Both the position numbers and the translations under genes were made by a program. 64,000 nt of DNA from an uncultured Ramlibacter sp. (GTDB lineage Bacteria > Pseudomonadota > Gammaproteobacteria > Burkholderiales > Burkholderiaceae_C). Every line of letters begins with the position of its first letter. Position 1 is the first letter of the stretch. The DNA is taken from positions 1-64,000 of the forward strand of contig NZ_CAKZHQ010000005.1 of the NCBI RefSeq assembly GCF_936925435.1, read 5' to 3'. The notes below the pieces were generated by a model. That model ran no database searches. It was not told the origin of the DNA and was given only the letters and a program-made list of their open reading frames with translations. Shown here piece by piece: positions 9,926 through 20,956 of this stretch.

Positions 9926-10759
9926 TCAGGCCAGCAGGTCGAACTGCTGCCAGCCTTGCCAGTGTGCCCCAGACGGCACCTGCACGGGCGACAGCACCTG
10001 GGCGGCCTCGACGCAGACAAAACGGCGCCAACCGTCCGCGGGCAGGTCGGCCAGGGCCGGACCCTTGACCGGGCCGGGGTTCCAGACCACGGTGTGGCCC
10101 CAGCTGGGGCTCTGGCTGAGCCGCAAGGGCGAGGCTCCGCCCTGCAGCTCCAAGGCGCCGGGCACGGCGTCGTAAACGTTGTCGACCTCGGTGCCGAACA
10201 GCACGTCGCCGCTTTGCCGGCCAGCATGGCCGGCCACCGTGTCCAGGCAGAGCGCGCCGTCCAGGCCGCGCAGGCGGGCCGTTTCGATGGCCTCGACGGC
10301 GAAGTAGCTGTGCAGGGCCCCGGTCATGGCGAAGGCGGCCTCGCCTGTGTTGTGGGCCAGCAGCTCGATCCGCAAGGAGCCGGCCCCCAGGATGAAGCGC
10401 AACTCGCAACGGAAGGCATGGGGCCACAGGGCGCGCGTGGCCTCAGAGTCCGCCAGTTGCAGCACCAGCTGCCCCGCCGGGCCGGCCACCGTTGCCCAGG
10501 CCAGGTTGCGCACGAAGCCATGCTTGGCCCGGGCTCCCAGGGGACCGCGCTCGTTGAACTGGGGCAAGCAGACCGGCACGCCGCCGCGGATGGCAGCCTG
10601 GCCGTCAAAAATCGCCTTGGGGCTGAGGTAGAGCCGCTCCTGGCCACGCGCCGTCCAGGACAGCAGATGACCGCCATGCAGCGCCACCAGGATGGCGTCC
10701 TGCGGACCGATCGCCAGGCGCAGCGCCGGCTGGCCCTGGAACAGGACCTGCTCAGCCAC
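9926..10759 (-). CDS. D-hexose-6-phosphate mutarotase (YeaD-like, aldose 1-epimerase family)
   Basis: This roughly 277-residue protein belongs to the aldose-1-epimerase superfamily, closest in pattern to glucose-6-phosphate 1-epimerases. Visible motifs are GGHLLSW, the phosphate-sugar-site [21 protein letters not shown] with the catalytic histidine, [12 protein letters not shown], and a late WNPGPVKG. It would interconvert alpha and beta anomers of hexose 6-phosphates. The start is a GTG: the one at 10759 overlaps the hisA stop by eight bases and is preferred over the in-frame GTG at 10804, which would add only hisA-derived residues. It lies between hisA and hisF with no obvious link to histidine synthesis. 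Confidence 0.88.
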   Translation of the reverse strand: MAEQVLFQGQPALRLAIGPQDAILVALHGGHLLSWTARGQERLYLSPKAIFDGQAAIRGGVPVCLPQFNERGPLGARAKHGFVRNLAWATVAGPAGQLVLQLADSEATRALWPHAFRCELRFILGAGSLRIELLAHNTGEAAFAMTGALHSYFAVEAIETARLRGLDGALCLDTVAGHAGRQSGDVLFGTEVDNVYDAVPGALELQGGASPLRLSQSPSWGHTVVWNPGPVKGPALADLPADGWRRFVCVEAAQVLSPVQVPSGAHWQGWQQFDLLA

Positions 10760-11492
10760 CCAGCTCGTCGGCCTTGGCCTGGGCCTTGGTGAAATCCAGG
10801 TCACCCGAATAGATGGCGCGGCCGCAGATCACGCCTTCAATGCCCTCGCCCTCGACCGCGCACAACTGCTCGATGTCGGCCATGTTGGACAGTCCGCCCG
10901 AGGCGATGACCGGGATGGTGAGCGATTGCGCCAGCTTGACGGTGGCCTCGATGTTGATGCCCGAGAGCATGCCGTCGCGGCCGATGTCGGTGTAGATGAT
11001 GGATTCGACGCCCCAGTCCTGGAACTTGCGGGCCAGGTCGACCACCTCGTGGCCGGTGAGCTTGCTCCAGCCGTCGGTGGCGACCTTGCCGTCCTTGGCA
11101 TCCAGGCCGACGATGATGTGGCCGCCGAAAGCCGTGCAGGCGTCCTTGAGAAAGCCCGGGTTCTTCACCGCAGCCGTGCCGATGATCACGTAGCGCAGGC
11201 CGCCGTCGATGTACTTTTCGATGGTGTCCAGGTCGCGGATGCCGCCACCGAGCTGCACCGGGATGTCGTCGCCCACGGCCTTCAGGATCGATTTGATCGC
11301 GGCAAAGTTCTGCGGCTTGCCGGCGAAGGCGCCATTGAGGTCGACCAGGTGCAGGCGGCGCGCACCCTTGGCCAGCCAGGACCTGGCCATCGCGGCCGGA
11401 TCCTCACCGAAGGTGGTGGCCTGGTCCATGTCGCCTTGCTTGAGACGCACGCAGTGGCCGTCTTTGAGGTCGATCGCGGGAATGAGAAGCAT
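10752..11492 (-). CDS. hisA: Phosphoribosylformimino-5-aminoimidazole carboxamide ribotide isomerase
   Basis: HisA isomerises ProFAR to PRFAR by an Amadori rearrangement. The 246-residue TIM barrel starts [20 protein letters not shown], with catalytic Asp8. The second catalytic aspartate is in [14 protein letters not shown], and phosphate loops are LGGGIRD and ASGGLSN. It lies 57 bases downstream of hisH, and its 3' end overlaps the start of the mutarotase-like gene by eight bases. Length and motifs are normal. Confidence 0.97.
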   Translation of the reverse strand: MLLIPAIDLKDGHCVRLKQGDMDQATTFGEDPAAMARSWLAKGARRLHLVDLNGAFAGKPQNFAAIKSILKAVGDDIPVQLGGGIRDLDTIEKYIDGGLRYVIIGTAAVKNPGFLKDACTAFGGHIIVGLDAKDGKVATDGWSKLTGHEVVDLARKFQDWGVESIIYTDIGRDGMLSGINIEATVKLAQSLTIPVIASGGLSNMADIEQLCAVEGEGIEGVICGRAIYSGDLDFTKAQAKADELGG

Positions 11493-11549
11493 GGTGCTAT
11501 GCGGGACGATGACAGACAGTTCAGTGCCGCGAGGCAGTGTCCTTGGTGG

Positions 11550-12194
11550 TCAGGGCGTCCAGTGCAGGAAGTTTCGGTAGAGCGCCAGTCCCTGGTCCGC
11601 ACTTTTTTCCGGGTGGAACTGGGTGGCGAAAATATTATCGCGTGCAATCGCGGCGGTAAAGCGGCCGCCGTAGTCAGCCTCGCCCACGCTGTGGCGCGCA
11701 TCTGACGTTCGGGCGTAGAAGCTGTGGACGAAGTAGAACCAGCTGTCGTCCGGCACGCCGGACCACATGGCATGGGCTTGCGCCTGGCGCACCCGGTTCC
11801 ATCCCATCTGCGGCACCTTGTAGCGGCTGCCATCGGGCTGCAGCCGGCCGGCCAGCTCGAACTTGACGACCTCGCCGCCGATCAGGCCCAGGCCGGGGGT
11901 TGGCCCCTCCTCGCTGCGATCGAGCAGCATCTGCATGCCCACGCAGACGCCGAACAGCGGCTTGGAAGCGGCCGCCTCAAGCACCGACTCCTGCAGGCCC
12001 GACTCGCGCAGCTCGCGCATGCAGTCGGGCATGGCACCCTGCCCCGGCAGCACCACGCGCTCAGCAGCGCGCACATCTTCCGGGCGCGAAGTGATGACCG
12101 CCTCGAAACCACTGTCCCTGGCCACATGCAGCACGGCCTGCGCCACCGAGCGCAGATTGCCCATGCCGTAGTCAACAACCGCTACAGTTTTCAT
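11550..12194 (-). CDS. hisH: Imidazole glycerol phosphate synthase, glutaminase subunit
   Basis: HisH is the class I amidotransferase that supplies ammonia to HisF. The 214-residue protein starts [17 protein letters not shown]. The nucleophile is Cys84 in GVCVGMQML, and the His-Glu pair is in the late ATQFHPEKS. The start codon lies inside a copy of the dispersed palindromic repeat (12181-12229), so its initiation region comes from the repeat. It lies 55 bases after hisB. Confidence 0.97.
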   Translation of the reverse strand: MKTVAVVDYGMGNLRSVAQAVLHVARDSGFEAVITSRPEDVRAAERVVLPGQGAMPDCMRELRESGLQESVLEAAASKPLFGVCVGMQMLLDRSEEGPTPGLGLIGGEVVKFELAGRLQPDGSRYKVPQMGWNRVRQAQAHAMWSGVPDDSWFYFVHSFYARTSDARHSVGEADYGGRFTAAIARDNIFATQFHPEKSADQGLALYRNFLHWTP

Positions 12195-12229
12195 AGCTAC
12201 TCAGGCAGAAAAGACGGGAGCTGGAGGCC
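12181..12229 (+). repeat. Dispersed palindromic repeat, copy 2 (divergent form, at hisH start)
   Basis: GCTACAGTTTTCATAGC forms the hairpin arm, followed by TACTCAGGCAGAAAAGACGG and GAGCTGGAGGCC. It resembles the other copies in its hairpin and terminal GAGGCC but lacks the GTCCATGGAC core. It covers the first codons of hisH and the hisB-hisH gap. Confidence 0.45.
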
Positions 12230-12249
12230 AATATCACTCCCAAAACGGC

Positions 12250-12846
12250 TCAGAGCGAGCCCTTGGTGGAAGGAATGGTGCCGGCCGAGCGCGGGTCCAG
12301 TTCCAGTGCCGCGCGCAGCGCCCTGGCAAAGGCCTTGAAGACGGTTTCGCACTGGTGGTGGGCATTCTCGCCACGAAGGTTGTCGATGTGCAGCGTGACG
12401 AAGGCGTGGTTGGCGAAGCCCTGGAAGAACTCGTGGGCCAACTGGCTGTCGAAGCCGCCGATCATGCCGCTCTTGAAGGGCACGTTCATGACCAGGCCGG
12501 GCCGGCCTGAAAAGTCGATCACCACCCGCGACAGCGCCTCGTCCAGCGGCACGTAAGCATGGCCGTAGCGGCGGATGCCCTTCTTCTCACCCACCGCCTT
12601 GTGCACGGCCTGGCCCAGGGTGATGCCCACGTCTTCCACCGTGTGGTGGCCGTCGATGTGCAGGTCGCCATCGGCATGGATGTCCAGGTCGATCAGGCCG
12701 TGGCGGGCAATCTGGTCGAGCATGTGGTCGAAAAAGCCGATGCCGGTGGCCAGCTTGGCCTGGCCCGTGCCGTCCAGATTGACGCGCACGGTGATCTTGG
12801 TTTCCGCGGTGTTGCGGGCGACTTCTGCTGTGCGTTCGGTGGTCAT
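12250..12846 (-). CDS. hisB: Imidazoleglycerol-phosphate dehydratase
   Basis: HisB dehydrates IGP to imidazole acetol phosphate using a di-manganese centre. The 198-residue protein is the monofunctional form, without the N-terminal histidinol-phosphatase domain of the enterobacterial fusion. Metal-binding motifs are [38 protein letters not shown] and the C-terminal [14 protein letters not shown]. It overlaps hisC by four bases. The histidinol phosphatase must be encoded elsewhere. Confidence 0.97.
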   Translation of the reverse strand: MTTERTAEVARNTAETKITVRVNLDGTGQAKLATGIGFFDHMLDQIARHGLIDLDIHADGDLHIDGHHTVEDVGITLGQAVHKAVGEKKGIRRYGHAYVPLDEALSRVVIDFSGRPGLVMNVPFKSGMIGGFDSQLAHEFFQGFANHAFVTLHIDNLRGENAHHQCETVFKAFARALRAALELDPRSAGTIPSTKGSL

Positions 12847-13931
12847 AGGCTAGCTTGGAGGGCGGCCAGCATCTGCGCGTTTTCGTCGGCCGTTCCGACG
12901 GTCAGGCGCAGGCAGTTGGCCAGCAATGGGTGCATTTTAGAAACGTTCTTGACCAGCACGCCGTGCGCCTTCATGCCGTCAAAGGCTTTTTGGGCATCCC
13001 GCACCCGCGCCAGCACCATGTTGGCGTCACTGCGCCAGGCCTTGACGCCGGCCATGGCGGCCAGCCGCTCCAGCAGCACGGCGCGCTGGGCCCGCAGGTC
13101 GGCCGCCTGGGCGGCAAAAACCTCGGCATGCTCCAGGGCGAACAGCGCCGCCTCGGAATTGAGCACGCTGATGTTGTAGGGCGGGCGCACCTTGTCGATC
13201 TGGGCCACCAGGGCCTTGGGGCCCACCATGTAGCCGATGCGCACCCCGGCCAGGCCGAACTTGCTCATGGTGCGCATCAGCAGCACGTGCTGCTGGCCGG
13301 CGATGCGGTCCATGTAGCTGCGGCTGGAAAACGGCTGGTAGGCCTCGTCGAAGATCACCAGACCGGGGGCGGCGGCGATGATGCGGTCGATCACCGCGTC
13401 GTCCCACAGGTTGGCCGTGGGATTGTTGGGATAGGCCAGGTAGACGATGGATGGCTGGTGCTGCTCGATGGCCGCCAGCATGGCCTCCTCATCGAGCTCG
13501 AAGTCCGGCGTCAGGTCCACGCCGATGAACTTCAGGCCCTGCAGCGCGGCGCTCATGGCGTACATGACGAAGCCCGGCAGGGGCGCCAGGATGGAGGCGC
13601 CCGGCACGTCGCAGGCCATGGCCACCAGCGAGATCAGTTCGTCCGAACCGTTGCCCAGCATGATGTCGAAGCCCTCGGGCATGCCGGCATGCTCGGCCAG
13701 CGCGTGGCGCAGCACGTCGACCTGGCTGCCGGGGTAGCGGTTCAGGGCCACAGCGCCCAGGCGCTGGCCCAGCGCGGCCTGCAACTGCGGCGAGAGCCGG
13801 TGCGGGTTTTCCATGGCGTCGAGCTTGACCATGCCGCGCGAGTCCTGCACGGCATAGGCATGCATGCCTTGCACGTCCTGGCGGATCAGGCGGGCCAGCT
13901 GGGGCGCCAGGGGGGCTGAGTAATCACTCAT
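12843..13931 (-). CDS. hisC: Histidinol-phosphate aminotransferase
   Basis: HisC transfers an amino group from glutamate to imidazole acetol phosphate using PLP. The 362-residue class II aminotransferase shows [10 protein letters not shown] near the N-terminus, GNGSDELI (PLP phosphate site), [20 protein letters not shown] and the PLP lysine in [19 protein letters not shown]. It overlaps hisD upstream (ATGA) and hisB downstream by four bases each, indicating tight translational coupling. Confidence 0.97.
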   Translation of the reverse strand: MSDYSAPLAPQLARLIRQDVQGMHAYAVQDSRGMVKLDAMENPHRLSPQLQAALGQRLGAVALNRYPGSQVDVLRHALAEHAGMPEGFDIMLGNGSDELISLVAMACDVPGASILAPLPGFVMYAMSAALQGLKFIGVDLTPDFELDEEAMLAAIEQHQPSIVYLAYPNNPTANLWDDAVIDRIIAAAPGLVIFDEAYQPFSSRSYMDRIAGQQHVLLMRTMSKFGLAGVRIGYMVGPKALVAQIDKVRPPYNISVLNSEAALFALEHAEVFAAQAADLRAQRAVLLERLAAMAGVKAWRSDANMVLARVRDAQKAFDGMKAHGVLVKNVSKMHPLLANCLRLTVGTADENAQMLAALQASL

Positions 13932-15247
13932 GGCTTCAGTCTCATTTCGGCGGCCCGGGCGTGGGCTTGCAGGCCTTCACCGTAGGCCAGCGTGGCGGCA
14001 ATGGGGCCCAGCACCTGGGCACCGGCCTCGCTGACCTGGATCAGGCTGCTGCGTTTCTGGAAGTCGTACACCCCCAGCGGGCTGGAAAAACGCGCCGTGC
14101 TGCTGGTGGGCAGGACGTGGTTCGGGCCGGCGCAGTAGTCGCCCAGCGACTCGCTGGTGAAGCCGCCCAGGAAGATGGCGCCGGCGTGGCGCAGCAGGGG
14201 CTCCCAGCGCTCGGGCTCATTGCTGGCGATCTCCAGGTGCTCGGGCGCGATACGGTTGCTGATGGCGCAGGCCTCGTCCATGCTGACGGTATGGATCAGG
14301 GCGCCGCGGCCATTGAGCGACTTGGCGATGATCTCGGCGCGCGGCATCTGCGGGAGCAGACGGTCGATCTCGGACTGCACCTTGGCGATGTAGGCCGCAT
14401 CCGGGCACAGCAGGATGCTTTGGGCCAGCTCGTCGTGCTCGGCCTGGGAAAACAGGTCCATGGCCACCCAGTCGGGCGGCGTGCTGCCATCGGCCAGCAC
14501 CAGGATCTCACTGGGCCCGGCAATCATGTCGATGCCCACCAGGCCGAAGACGCGGCGCTTGGCGCTGGCCACATAGGCGTTGCCCGGGCCGGTGATCTTG
14601 TCGACGCGGGGAATGGTCTGCGTGCCATAGGCCAGGGCGGCCACGGCCTGGGCGCCACCGATGGTGAAAGCACGGGTCACGCCGCCCAGGTAGGCCGCGG
14701 CCAGCACCATGGCGTTCTTCTCGCCGCGCGGCGTGGGCACGACCATGATGATTTCTGCGACCCCGGCCACGTGGGCCGGGATGGCGTTCATCAGCACGGA
14801 CGAGGGATAGGTGGCCTTGCCGCCGGGCACGTAGATGCCCACGCGGTCCAGCGGCGTGACCTTCTGGCCCAGCAGGGTGCCGTCGGCGTCGCGGTAGCTC
14901 CAGCTCTCGCCGTTGGCTTTCTTCTGCGCCTCGTGGTAGCTGCGCACCCGCGCCGTGGCCGCCTGCAAGGCCTCGCGCTGGGCCACAGGCAGGCCGTCGA
15001 AAGCGGCCTTGAGTTCGGCCTGGGTCAGCTCCAGGGCGGCCACCGAGGGCGCCTCCAGGGCATCGAAGCGTTGGGTGAACTCCAGCACGGCGGCGTCGCC
15101 GCGCTGCTGCACGGCGGCCAGGATGTCGGTGACGGCCTGCTCGACCTGCGCATCGGTGTCGGCCGACCAGTGCAGGCGGGCCTGGAAGGCGGCCTCGAAA
15201 CCGGCATCGGCGGTGGACAGGCGGGCGGGACGGGCTTGCAGTTCCAT
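13928..15247 (-). CDS. hisD: Histidinol dehydrogenase
   Basis: HisD oxidises L-histidinol to L-histidine in two NAD+-dependent steps with zinc. The 439-residue protein has [16 protein letters not shown], the HisD signature region [34 protein letters not shown], the general-base region [10 protein letters not shown], and IAPEHLEI and GPNHVLPT near the C-terminus. I used the ATG at 15247 ([10 protein letters not shown]). The open frame continues upstream into hisG sequence out of frame, which is artefactual. It lies five bases after hisG. Confidence 0.97.
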   Translation of the reverse strand: MELQARPARLSTADAGFEAAFQARLHWSADTDAQVEQAVTDILAAVQQRGDAAVLEFTQRFDALEAPSVAALELTQAELKAAFDGLPVAQREALQAATARVRSYHEAQKKANGESWSYRDADGTLLGQKVTPLDRVGIYVPGGKATYPSSVLMNAIPAHVAGVAEIIMVVPTPRGEKNAMVLAAAYLGGVTRAFTIGGAQAVAALAYGTQTIPRVDKITGPGNAYVASAKRRVFGLVGIDMIAGPSEILVLADGSTPPDWVAMDLFSQAEHDELAQSILLCPDAAYIAKVQSEIDRLLPQMPRAEIIAKSLNGRGALIHTVSMDEACAISNRIAPEHLEIASNEPERWEPLLRHAGAIFLGGFTSESLGDYCAGPNHVLPTSSTARFSSPLGVYDFQKRSSLIQVSEAGAQVLGPIAATLAYGEGLQAHARAAEMRLKP

Positions 15248-15252
15248 GGGGT

Positions 15253-15884
15253 CTAGCGGGTAGCGGCCGCGAAGGCGTCGATCAGGCGGCGCATCGGCAC
15301 CTGTTTGAGCTTGAGGGCGGCCTGGTTGACGACCAGGCGGGCGCTGATGTCCATGATGCGCTCGACCTCGACCAGGTTGTTGGCCTTGAGCGTGCCGCCG
15401 GTGGACACCAGGTCGACGATGGCGTCGGCCAGGCCGGTCAGCGGGGCGAGCTCCATGCTGCCGTACAGCTTGATCATGTCCACGTGCACGCCCTTGGCGG
15501 CGAAGAACTCGCGCGCAATTGCCACGTACTTGGTCGCCACCTTCAGGCGCGAGCCCTGGCGCACGGCGCTGGCGTAGTCGAAGTCGGCACGCACGGCCAC
15601 GCTGACGCGGCAGCGGGCGATGCCCAGGTCCAGAGGCTGGTACAAGGCCTGGCCGCCGTGCTCGATCAAGGTGTCTTTGCCGGTCACGCCCAGGTCGGCG
15701 CCGCCATATTCCACATAGGTGGGCACGTCGGTGGCGCGCACGATCACCACCTGCACATCGCTCTGGTTGGTCGCCAGGATCAGCTTGCGCGATTTTTCCG
15801 GGTCGTCCAGCACCTCGATGCCGGCCGCCTTGAGCAGGGGCAGGGTCTCGTCGTAAATGCGTCCCTTGGACAAGGCAAGAGTAA

Positions 15885-15888
<4 letters not shown>
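15253..15888 (-). CDS. hisG: ATP phosphoribosyltransferase, short form
   Basis: HisG joins ATP and PRPP in the committed step of histidine synthesis. At 211 residues it is the short form that lacks the C-terminal histidine-binding domain, so it needs the regulatory subunit HisZ, which is not encoded in this window. Motifs are [19 protein letters not shown], the PRPP-type site [19 protein letters not shown], and [17 protein letters not shown]. The ATG overlaps the murA stop by four bases, linking histidine and peptidoglycan genes on one message. Confidence 0.97.
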
Positions 15889-17150
<1,262 letters not shown>

Positions 17151-17195
17151 TGTCGGCTCAGTCTTGGTGGATTGGGACGCCCGGGCGGCGGGCCA

Positions 17196-17438
17196 TCATT
17201 GGGAGGACGCCGCCCATTCGGCCGGCGTCAGGGTCTTCATCGACAGGGCGTGGACCTCGTCGGTCTGCATTCTCGCACCCAGGGTGGCGTAGACGCGCTG
17301 GTGGCGCTGGATCAGGCGCTTGCCCTCGAATTCGGCCGAGACGATCACGGCCGACCAGTGGCGGCCGTCGCCATCGACTTCAAGATGGTCGCAGGCCAGG
17401 CCGGCGGCGATGAGGGACTGGAGTTCTTCAGCGGTCAT
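17196..17438 (-). CDS. ibaG: BolA-family protein (IbaG/YrbA-like)
   Basis: This is an 80-residue BolA-fold protein. Its DHLEVDGDGRHWSAVIVSAEF and RHQRVYATLGARM segments match the BolA signature, including the histidine used for Fe-S binding with monothiol glutaredoxins. Placement between an Mla-type cluster and murA is the conserved yrbA/ibaG context. The ATG at 17438 was preferred over an upstream open frame that runs into the neighbouring permease. A role in Fe-S trafficking or envelope stress is inferred from the family. Confidence 0.92.
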   Translation of the reverse strand: MTAEELQSLIAAGLACDHLEVDGDGRHWSAVIVSAEFEGKRLIQRHQRVYATLGARMQTDEVHALSMKTLTPAEWAASSQ

Positions 17439-17454
17439 AGGAGCGGACAGGGTT

Positions 17455-18210
17455 TCAGCCCCGGATTTTGTACCCAATGCGCAGCAGATGGACCGCCACC
17501 GCGCTGACCACCAGGAAGGCAGCGCCGACAATGGCCAGACTGAGCCAGGGCGAGACGTCGCTGACGCCGAAAAAGCCATAACGGAAGCCGTCGATCATGT
17601 AGAAAAACGGGTTGAGATGGCTCAGGCCCTGCCAGAACGCCGGCAGGGAATGGATGGAATAGAACACGCCCGACAGGAAGGTCATGGGCATGATGACGAA
17701 GTTCTGGAAGGCCGCCATCTGGTCGAACTTCTCGGCCCACAGGCCGGCGATCAGGCCCAGGGCGCCGAGCATGCCGGCGCCCAGCACGGCGAACAGCAGC
17801 ACCCACAGCGGCGCGGCCGGCACCGTCAGCACGAACAGGGAGGTCACGGCCAGCACGCCCGCCCCCACCGCCAGCCCGCGCACGATGGACGAGCCGACAT
17901 AGGCGACGAACCAGCTCCAGTGCGACAGCGGCGTGAGCAGCACGAAGACCAGGCTGCCCATGATCTTGCTTTGCACCAGGGACGAGGAGCTGTTGGCGAA
18001 GGCGTTCTGCAGCACGCTCATCATCACCAGGCCGGGCACCAGGAAGGCGGTGTAGCTGACGGTGCCGTAGACCTTCACATGGTCCTCCAGCACGTGGCCG
18101 AAGATCAGCAGGTAGAGCATGGCCGTGAGCACCGGCGCCGCCACGGTCTGGAAGCCTACCTTCCAGAAGCGCAAGACTTCCTTGTAAAGCAGTGTCTGCC
18201 AACCCGTCAC
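17455..18210 (-). CDS. ABC-2 type transporter permease
   Basis: This 251-residue inner-membrane permease has six hydrophobic segments and the ABC-2 family pattern: an N-terminal TLLYKEVLRFWKVGFQT, FLVPGLVMMSVLQNAFAN, and MPMTFLSGVFYSIHSLP before the last two helices. It starts with GTG, which overlaps the stop of the ATPase gene as GTGA, so the two form a coupled exporter. Its position between mlaB and ibaG is conserved in many Burkholderiales. The substrate is unknown. Confidence 0.92.
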   Translation of the reverse strand: MTGWQTLLYKEVLRFWKVGFQTVAAPVLTAMLYLLIFGHVLEDHVKVYGTVSYTAFLVPGLVMMSVLQNAFANSSSSLVQSKIMGSLVFVLLTPLSHWSWFVAYVGSSIVRGLAVGAGVLAVTSLFVLTVPAAPLWVLLFAVLGAGMLGALGLIAGLWAEKFDQMAAFQNFVIMPMTFLSGVFYSIHSLPAFWQGLSHLNPFFYMIDGFRYGFFGVSDVSPWLSLAIVGAAFLVVSAVAVHLLRIGYKIRG

Positions 18211-19124
18211 GCGGCGACCTCTTTCTTGCCCGACATCACGTCCAGGAACACGTCCTCCAGGTCGGCCTTGCGGATTTCCACGTCCTCCACCCGCAGGCCG
18301 GCCTCGCGGATGATGGCCAGGTACTGCTCGATCTCGTGGGCGTCGTGGGCCGGCAACTGCACGATGCGGCCCGTCACCCTGGCCTTGTCGGCGAACTGCG
18401 CAGGCAGGGCGCTGTCTATCTTGAAGCGCAGCACGTTGCTCGACGCCGTCTTGAGCAGCTCGCTGGTGCGCTCCAGCGCCACCACCTTGCCCGCCTTGAG
18501 CATGGCGATGCGGCTGCACAGCGCCTCGGCCTCCTCCAGGTAGTGGGTGGTGAGCAGCACGGTGTGGCCCTGCTTGTTGAGGCGGGCGATGAACTGCCAC
18601 AGGGTCTGGCGCAGTTCCACGTCGACGCCGGCTGTGGGCTCGTCCAGCACGATGACCGGCGGCTTGTGGACCAGGGCCTGGGCTACCAGCACGCGCCGCT
18701 TCATGCCGCCGGACAGCTGGCGCATGTTGGCCCCGGCCTTGTCGGCCAGGCCCAGGCTGTGCAGCAGTTCGTCGATCCAGTCGCCGTTGTTCTTCACGCC
18801 GAAATAGCCGGACTGGAAGCGCAGGGCCTCGCGCACGTTGAAAAAGGGGTCGAACACCAGTTCCTGCGGCACCACGCCCAGCTTGCTGCGGGCCTGGGCG
18901 TAGTCGGACTGCACGTCGTGCCCCAGCACGCTGACGCGGCCGGCGCTGGCGCGTGCCAAGCCGGCCAGGATGCTGATCAGGGTGGTCTTGCCCGCGCCGT
19001 TGGGGCCTAACAGGCCGAAAAACTCGCCTTGCTGGATGTCGAAACTGACGCCATCGAGCGCCTGCAGAGGCCCGCGTGCGGAAACAAAGCTTTTGGAGAC
19101 AGACTGGAACGAAATCGCGGGCAT
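18207..19124 (-). CDS. ABC transporter ATP-binding protein (ABC-2 exporter partner)
   Basis: This 305-residue ATPase has Walker A GPNGAGKTT (about residues 39-47), signature LSGGMKRRV, Walker B VIVLDEPTAGVD and the switch histidine in LLTTHYLEEAE. A roughly 80-residue C-terminal extension is typical of DrrA/CcmA-like exporters. The ATG at 19124 is preferred; a TTG four codons upstream is possible. It is coupled to the permease by a GTGA overlap. The pair could export a lipid or glycolipid, given the adjacent mla genes, but nothing in the sequence fixes the substrate. Confidence 0.93.
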   Translation of the reverse strand: MPAISFQSVSKSFVSARGPLQALDGVSFDIQQGEFFGLLGPNGAGKTTLISILAGLARASAGRVSVLGHDVQSDYAQARSKLGVVPQELVFDPFFNVREALRFQSGYFGVKNNGDWIDELLHSLGLADKAGANMRQLSGGMKRRVLVAQALVHKPPVIVLDEPTAGVDVELRQTLWQFIARLNKQGHTVLLTTHYLEEAEALCSRIAMLKAGKVVALERTSELLKTASSNVLRFKIDSALPAQFADKARVTGRIVQLPAHDAHEIEQYLAIIREAGLRVEDVEIRKADLEDVFLDVMSGKKEVAA

Positions 19125-19172
19125 GGGAGCCCGCAATTCTAGGCGGTCGCCAAGGACGGCGCCGGCCGCGGG

Positions 19173-19445
19173 CTATGCGCCTGCTGGCAACAGTTCGGCC
19201 ACGCCGTACAGGCCGGCCAGCTCACGCAGGCGCGGCGGCAGATGGCCCACGGCAAAGCTCTTGCCGTGGGCCAGTGCCTCGCGCCGGCATTCGAGCAGCA
19301 CCGCCAGAGCCGAGGAATCGAAACGCGCCAGCGCCGAGGCATCGGCCAGCGCCGCCGAGCCGGCCTCCGAGCGCACCGCCTGCGCCAGCATCCGGCTGCA
19401 GGCCGTGGCCTGGGCATGGGTCAGTTCAGCGGGCAAAACCAGCAT
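19173..19445 (-). CDS. mlaB: STAS-domain protein MlaB
   Basis: This 90-residue single STAS domain (LTHAQATACSRMLAQAV, then DASALARFDSSALAVLLECRR) matches MlaB, the small cytoplasmic subunit that stabilises the MlaFE transporter. The segment FDSSALAVLL aligns with the STAS helix that contacts the ATPase. It lies 13 bases after mlaC. STAS proteins are weakly conserved, so the assignment rests partly on context. Confidence 0.87.
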   Translation of the reverse strand: MLVLPAELTHAQATACSRMLAQAVRSEAGSAALADASALARFDSSALAVLLECRREALAHGKSFAVGHLPPRLRELAGLYGVAELLPAGA

Positions 19446-19458
19446 GGTGGAACCGGGT

Positions 19459-20097
19459 TTAGCTCTTCTTGGCGTTGGACTGGTTGCGCGCGCTCAGGGT
19501 GGCGATCAGGCCGTCCACGCCCTTGGCGTTGATTTCCTGCGCGAACTGGTTGCGGTAGGTCTCGACCAGCCACACGCCCAGCACGTTGAGGTTGTAGATC
19601 TTCCATCCCGCCCCCTGGCCCGGGGTCTTCTCCAGACGGTAATCGAGCTGGATCGGGTCGCCGCGGCCGCGGATCTCGGTGCGCACCACCACCTCGGTGT
19701 CCTCGGGCGCGCTGCGTTGCGGCTTGACGTTGATGGTCTGGTCGTCGACCTGGGCCAGCGCGCCGGCATAGGTGCGCACCAGCAGGAGCTTGAACTCCTC
19801 CTGCAGGCGCTTTTGCTGCTCCGGCGTGGCCTGGCGCCAGGCCGGGCCGACGGCCGATGCCGTCATGCGCTGGAAGTTGACGTTGGGCATGACCTTGGTG
19901 TCGACCAGGGCGATGATTCTGGTGGTGTCGCCGCTCTTGATGGTCTTGTCGGCCTTGATCGCGCCCAGGGTCTCTTCCGACAAGCGCTTGATCAGGGCGT
20001 CGGGCGCTTCGTCGGCGGCCTGCGCCAGCGGCGCGATGGCCAGTGTGGAAGCGGCGATCAGGCCCATGGCCAGCTGGCCAAGAAAACGTCTTTTCAC
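19459..20097 (-). CDS. mlaC: Periplasmic phospholipid-binding protein MlaC
   Basis: MlaC shuttles phospholipids across the periplasm between MlaA in the outer membrane and MlaFEDB in the inner membrane. The 212-residue precursor has a signal peptide (KRRFLGQLAMGLIAASTLA, cleavage likely after AQA). The mature Tol-Tol-Ttg2-like fold is recognisable from VMPNVNFQRMTASAVGPAWR, LLLVRTYAGALAQ and GWKIYNLNVLGVWLVETYR. The start is a GTG at 20097; longer frames upstream enter intergenic sequence. A 103-bp gap separates it from mlaA. Confidence 0.94.
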   Translation of the reverse strand: MKRRFLGQLAMGLIAASTLAIAPLAQAADEAPDALIKRLSEETLGAIKADKTIKSGDTTRIIALVDTKVMPNVNFQRMTASAVGPAWRQATPEQQKRLQEEFKLLLVRTYAGALAQVDDQTINVKPQRSAPEDTEVVVRTEIRGRGDPIQLDYRLEKTPGQGAGWKIYNLNVLGVWLVETYRNQFAQEINAKGVDGLIATLSARNQSNAKKS

Positions 20098-20200
20098 TGC
20101 GATGTCCTTTCGTGCGGGCGTAGCCCGCGGTGTCCCGGTTGGAATGCCGGCCTGGCGCCGGGTTCCGGCCCGGGGCCGGCCTTTGAAACAGTCTGCAAGC

Positions 20201-20956
20201 CTAGCGGGCGGCCGGTGCCAGCGAACCGGGATTGCGCTCGCCATCCTGGGTATCGAAGATCTGGGCCCTGCGCCTTTGCAGGAAGGCGTCGCGGGTGAAG
20301 CTGTACTTGTCCAGGGCCGCCTCTTCCAGCACCGCGCTAGCGCGCAGCAGGTTGGAGCGCGCGTCGATCGTGCGCACGCCATAGATCACATTGCGCGCCG
20401 CCACCGGCGTGAAGAAGTGGACCGGGTCCGCCTGGATGTCCACCCACAACGCGAAGCTATCGCGCACGGTCGACGGGCCGAAGAACGGCAGCACCAGGTA
20501 GGGCCCGGTGTCCATGCCCCAGCGGCCCAACGTCTGGCCGAAGTCCTCGCGATGGCGCTCGATGTTCAGGTCGCTGGCGATGTCCAGGATGCCGCCCAGG
20601 CCAAAGAAGGTGTTGACGTTCAGGCGCATCCAGTTCTCAGCCGCGTTCTGGAACTTGAACTGCAGCAGGCTGTTGACGAAGGACCAGCCGTCGCTGAGGT
20701 TGCCAAAGAAATTGCTCACGCCGGTGCGCGCCAGGGGCGGGACCGCATCCCGGTAGACGGTGGCCACCGGCTTGAAGAACACCGCATCGACGCTGTCGTT
20801 GAACTGCATCACGCCGCGGTTGAAGGGCTCCAGCGGGTCGAGCGGGTGGGCGTTGGGCCGGCTGGCGCAGCCGCCCAGCGCCAGCAGCAGGGCCAGGCCC
20901 AGGGCCACAAGGCCGCTGCGGCCAGATGCAGACAGGAAATATCGTGGGGTCGTCAT
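20201..20956 (-). CDS. mlaA: Outer-membrane lipoprotein MlaA (VacJ)
   Basis: MlaA removes mislocalised phospholipids from the outer leaflet of the outer membrane. The 251-residue protein has a lipoprotein signal with lipobox LALGGC (Cys about 30). The MlaA core is DPLEPFNRGVMQFND, FFGNLSDGWSFVNSLLQ, DFGQTLGRWGMDTGPYLVLP and FGPSTVRDSFALWVD. It overlaps mlaD by one base (TAATG). In E. coli mlaA is unlinked; here it sits inside the operon between mlaD and mlaC, as is usual in beta-proteobacteria. Confidence 0.96.
   Translation of the reverse strand: MTTPRYFLSASGRSGLVALGLALLLALGGCASRPNAHPLDPLEPFNRGVMQFNDSVDAVFFKPVATVYRDAVPPLARTGVSNFFGNLSDGWSFVNSLLQFKFQNAAENWMRLNVNTFFGLGGILDIASDLNIERHREDFGQTLGRWGMDTGPYLVLPFFGPSTVRDSFALWVDIQADPVHFFTPVAARNVIYGVRTIDARSNLLRASAVLEEAALDKYSFTRDAFLQRRRAQIFDTQDGERNPGSLAPAAR

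Noticed and set aside
10760..10804. Longer N-terminus (GTG at 10804) for the mutarotase-like protein
   Set aside because: The extra 15 residues are Arg/Pro-rich translation of the hisA 3' end. The GTG at 10759 overlaps the hisA stop as expected for coupling.
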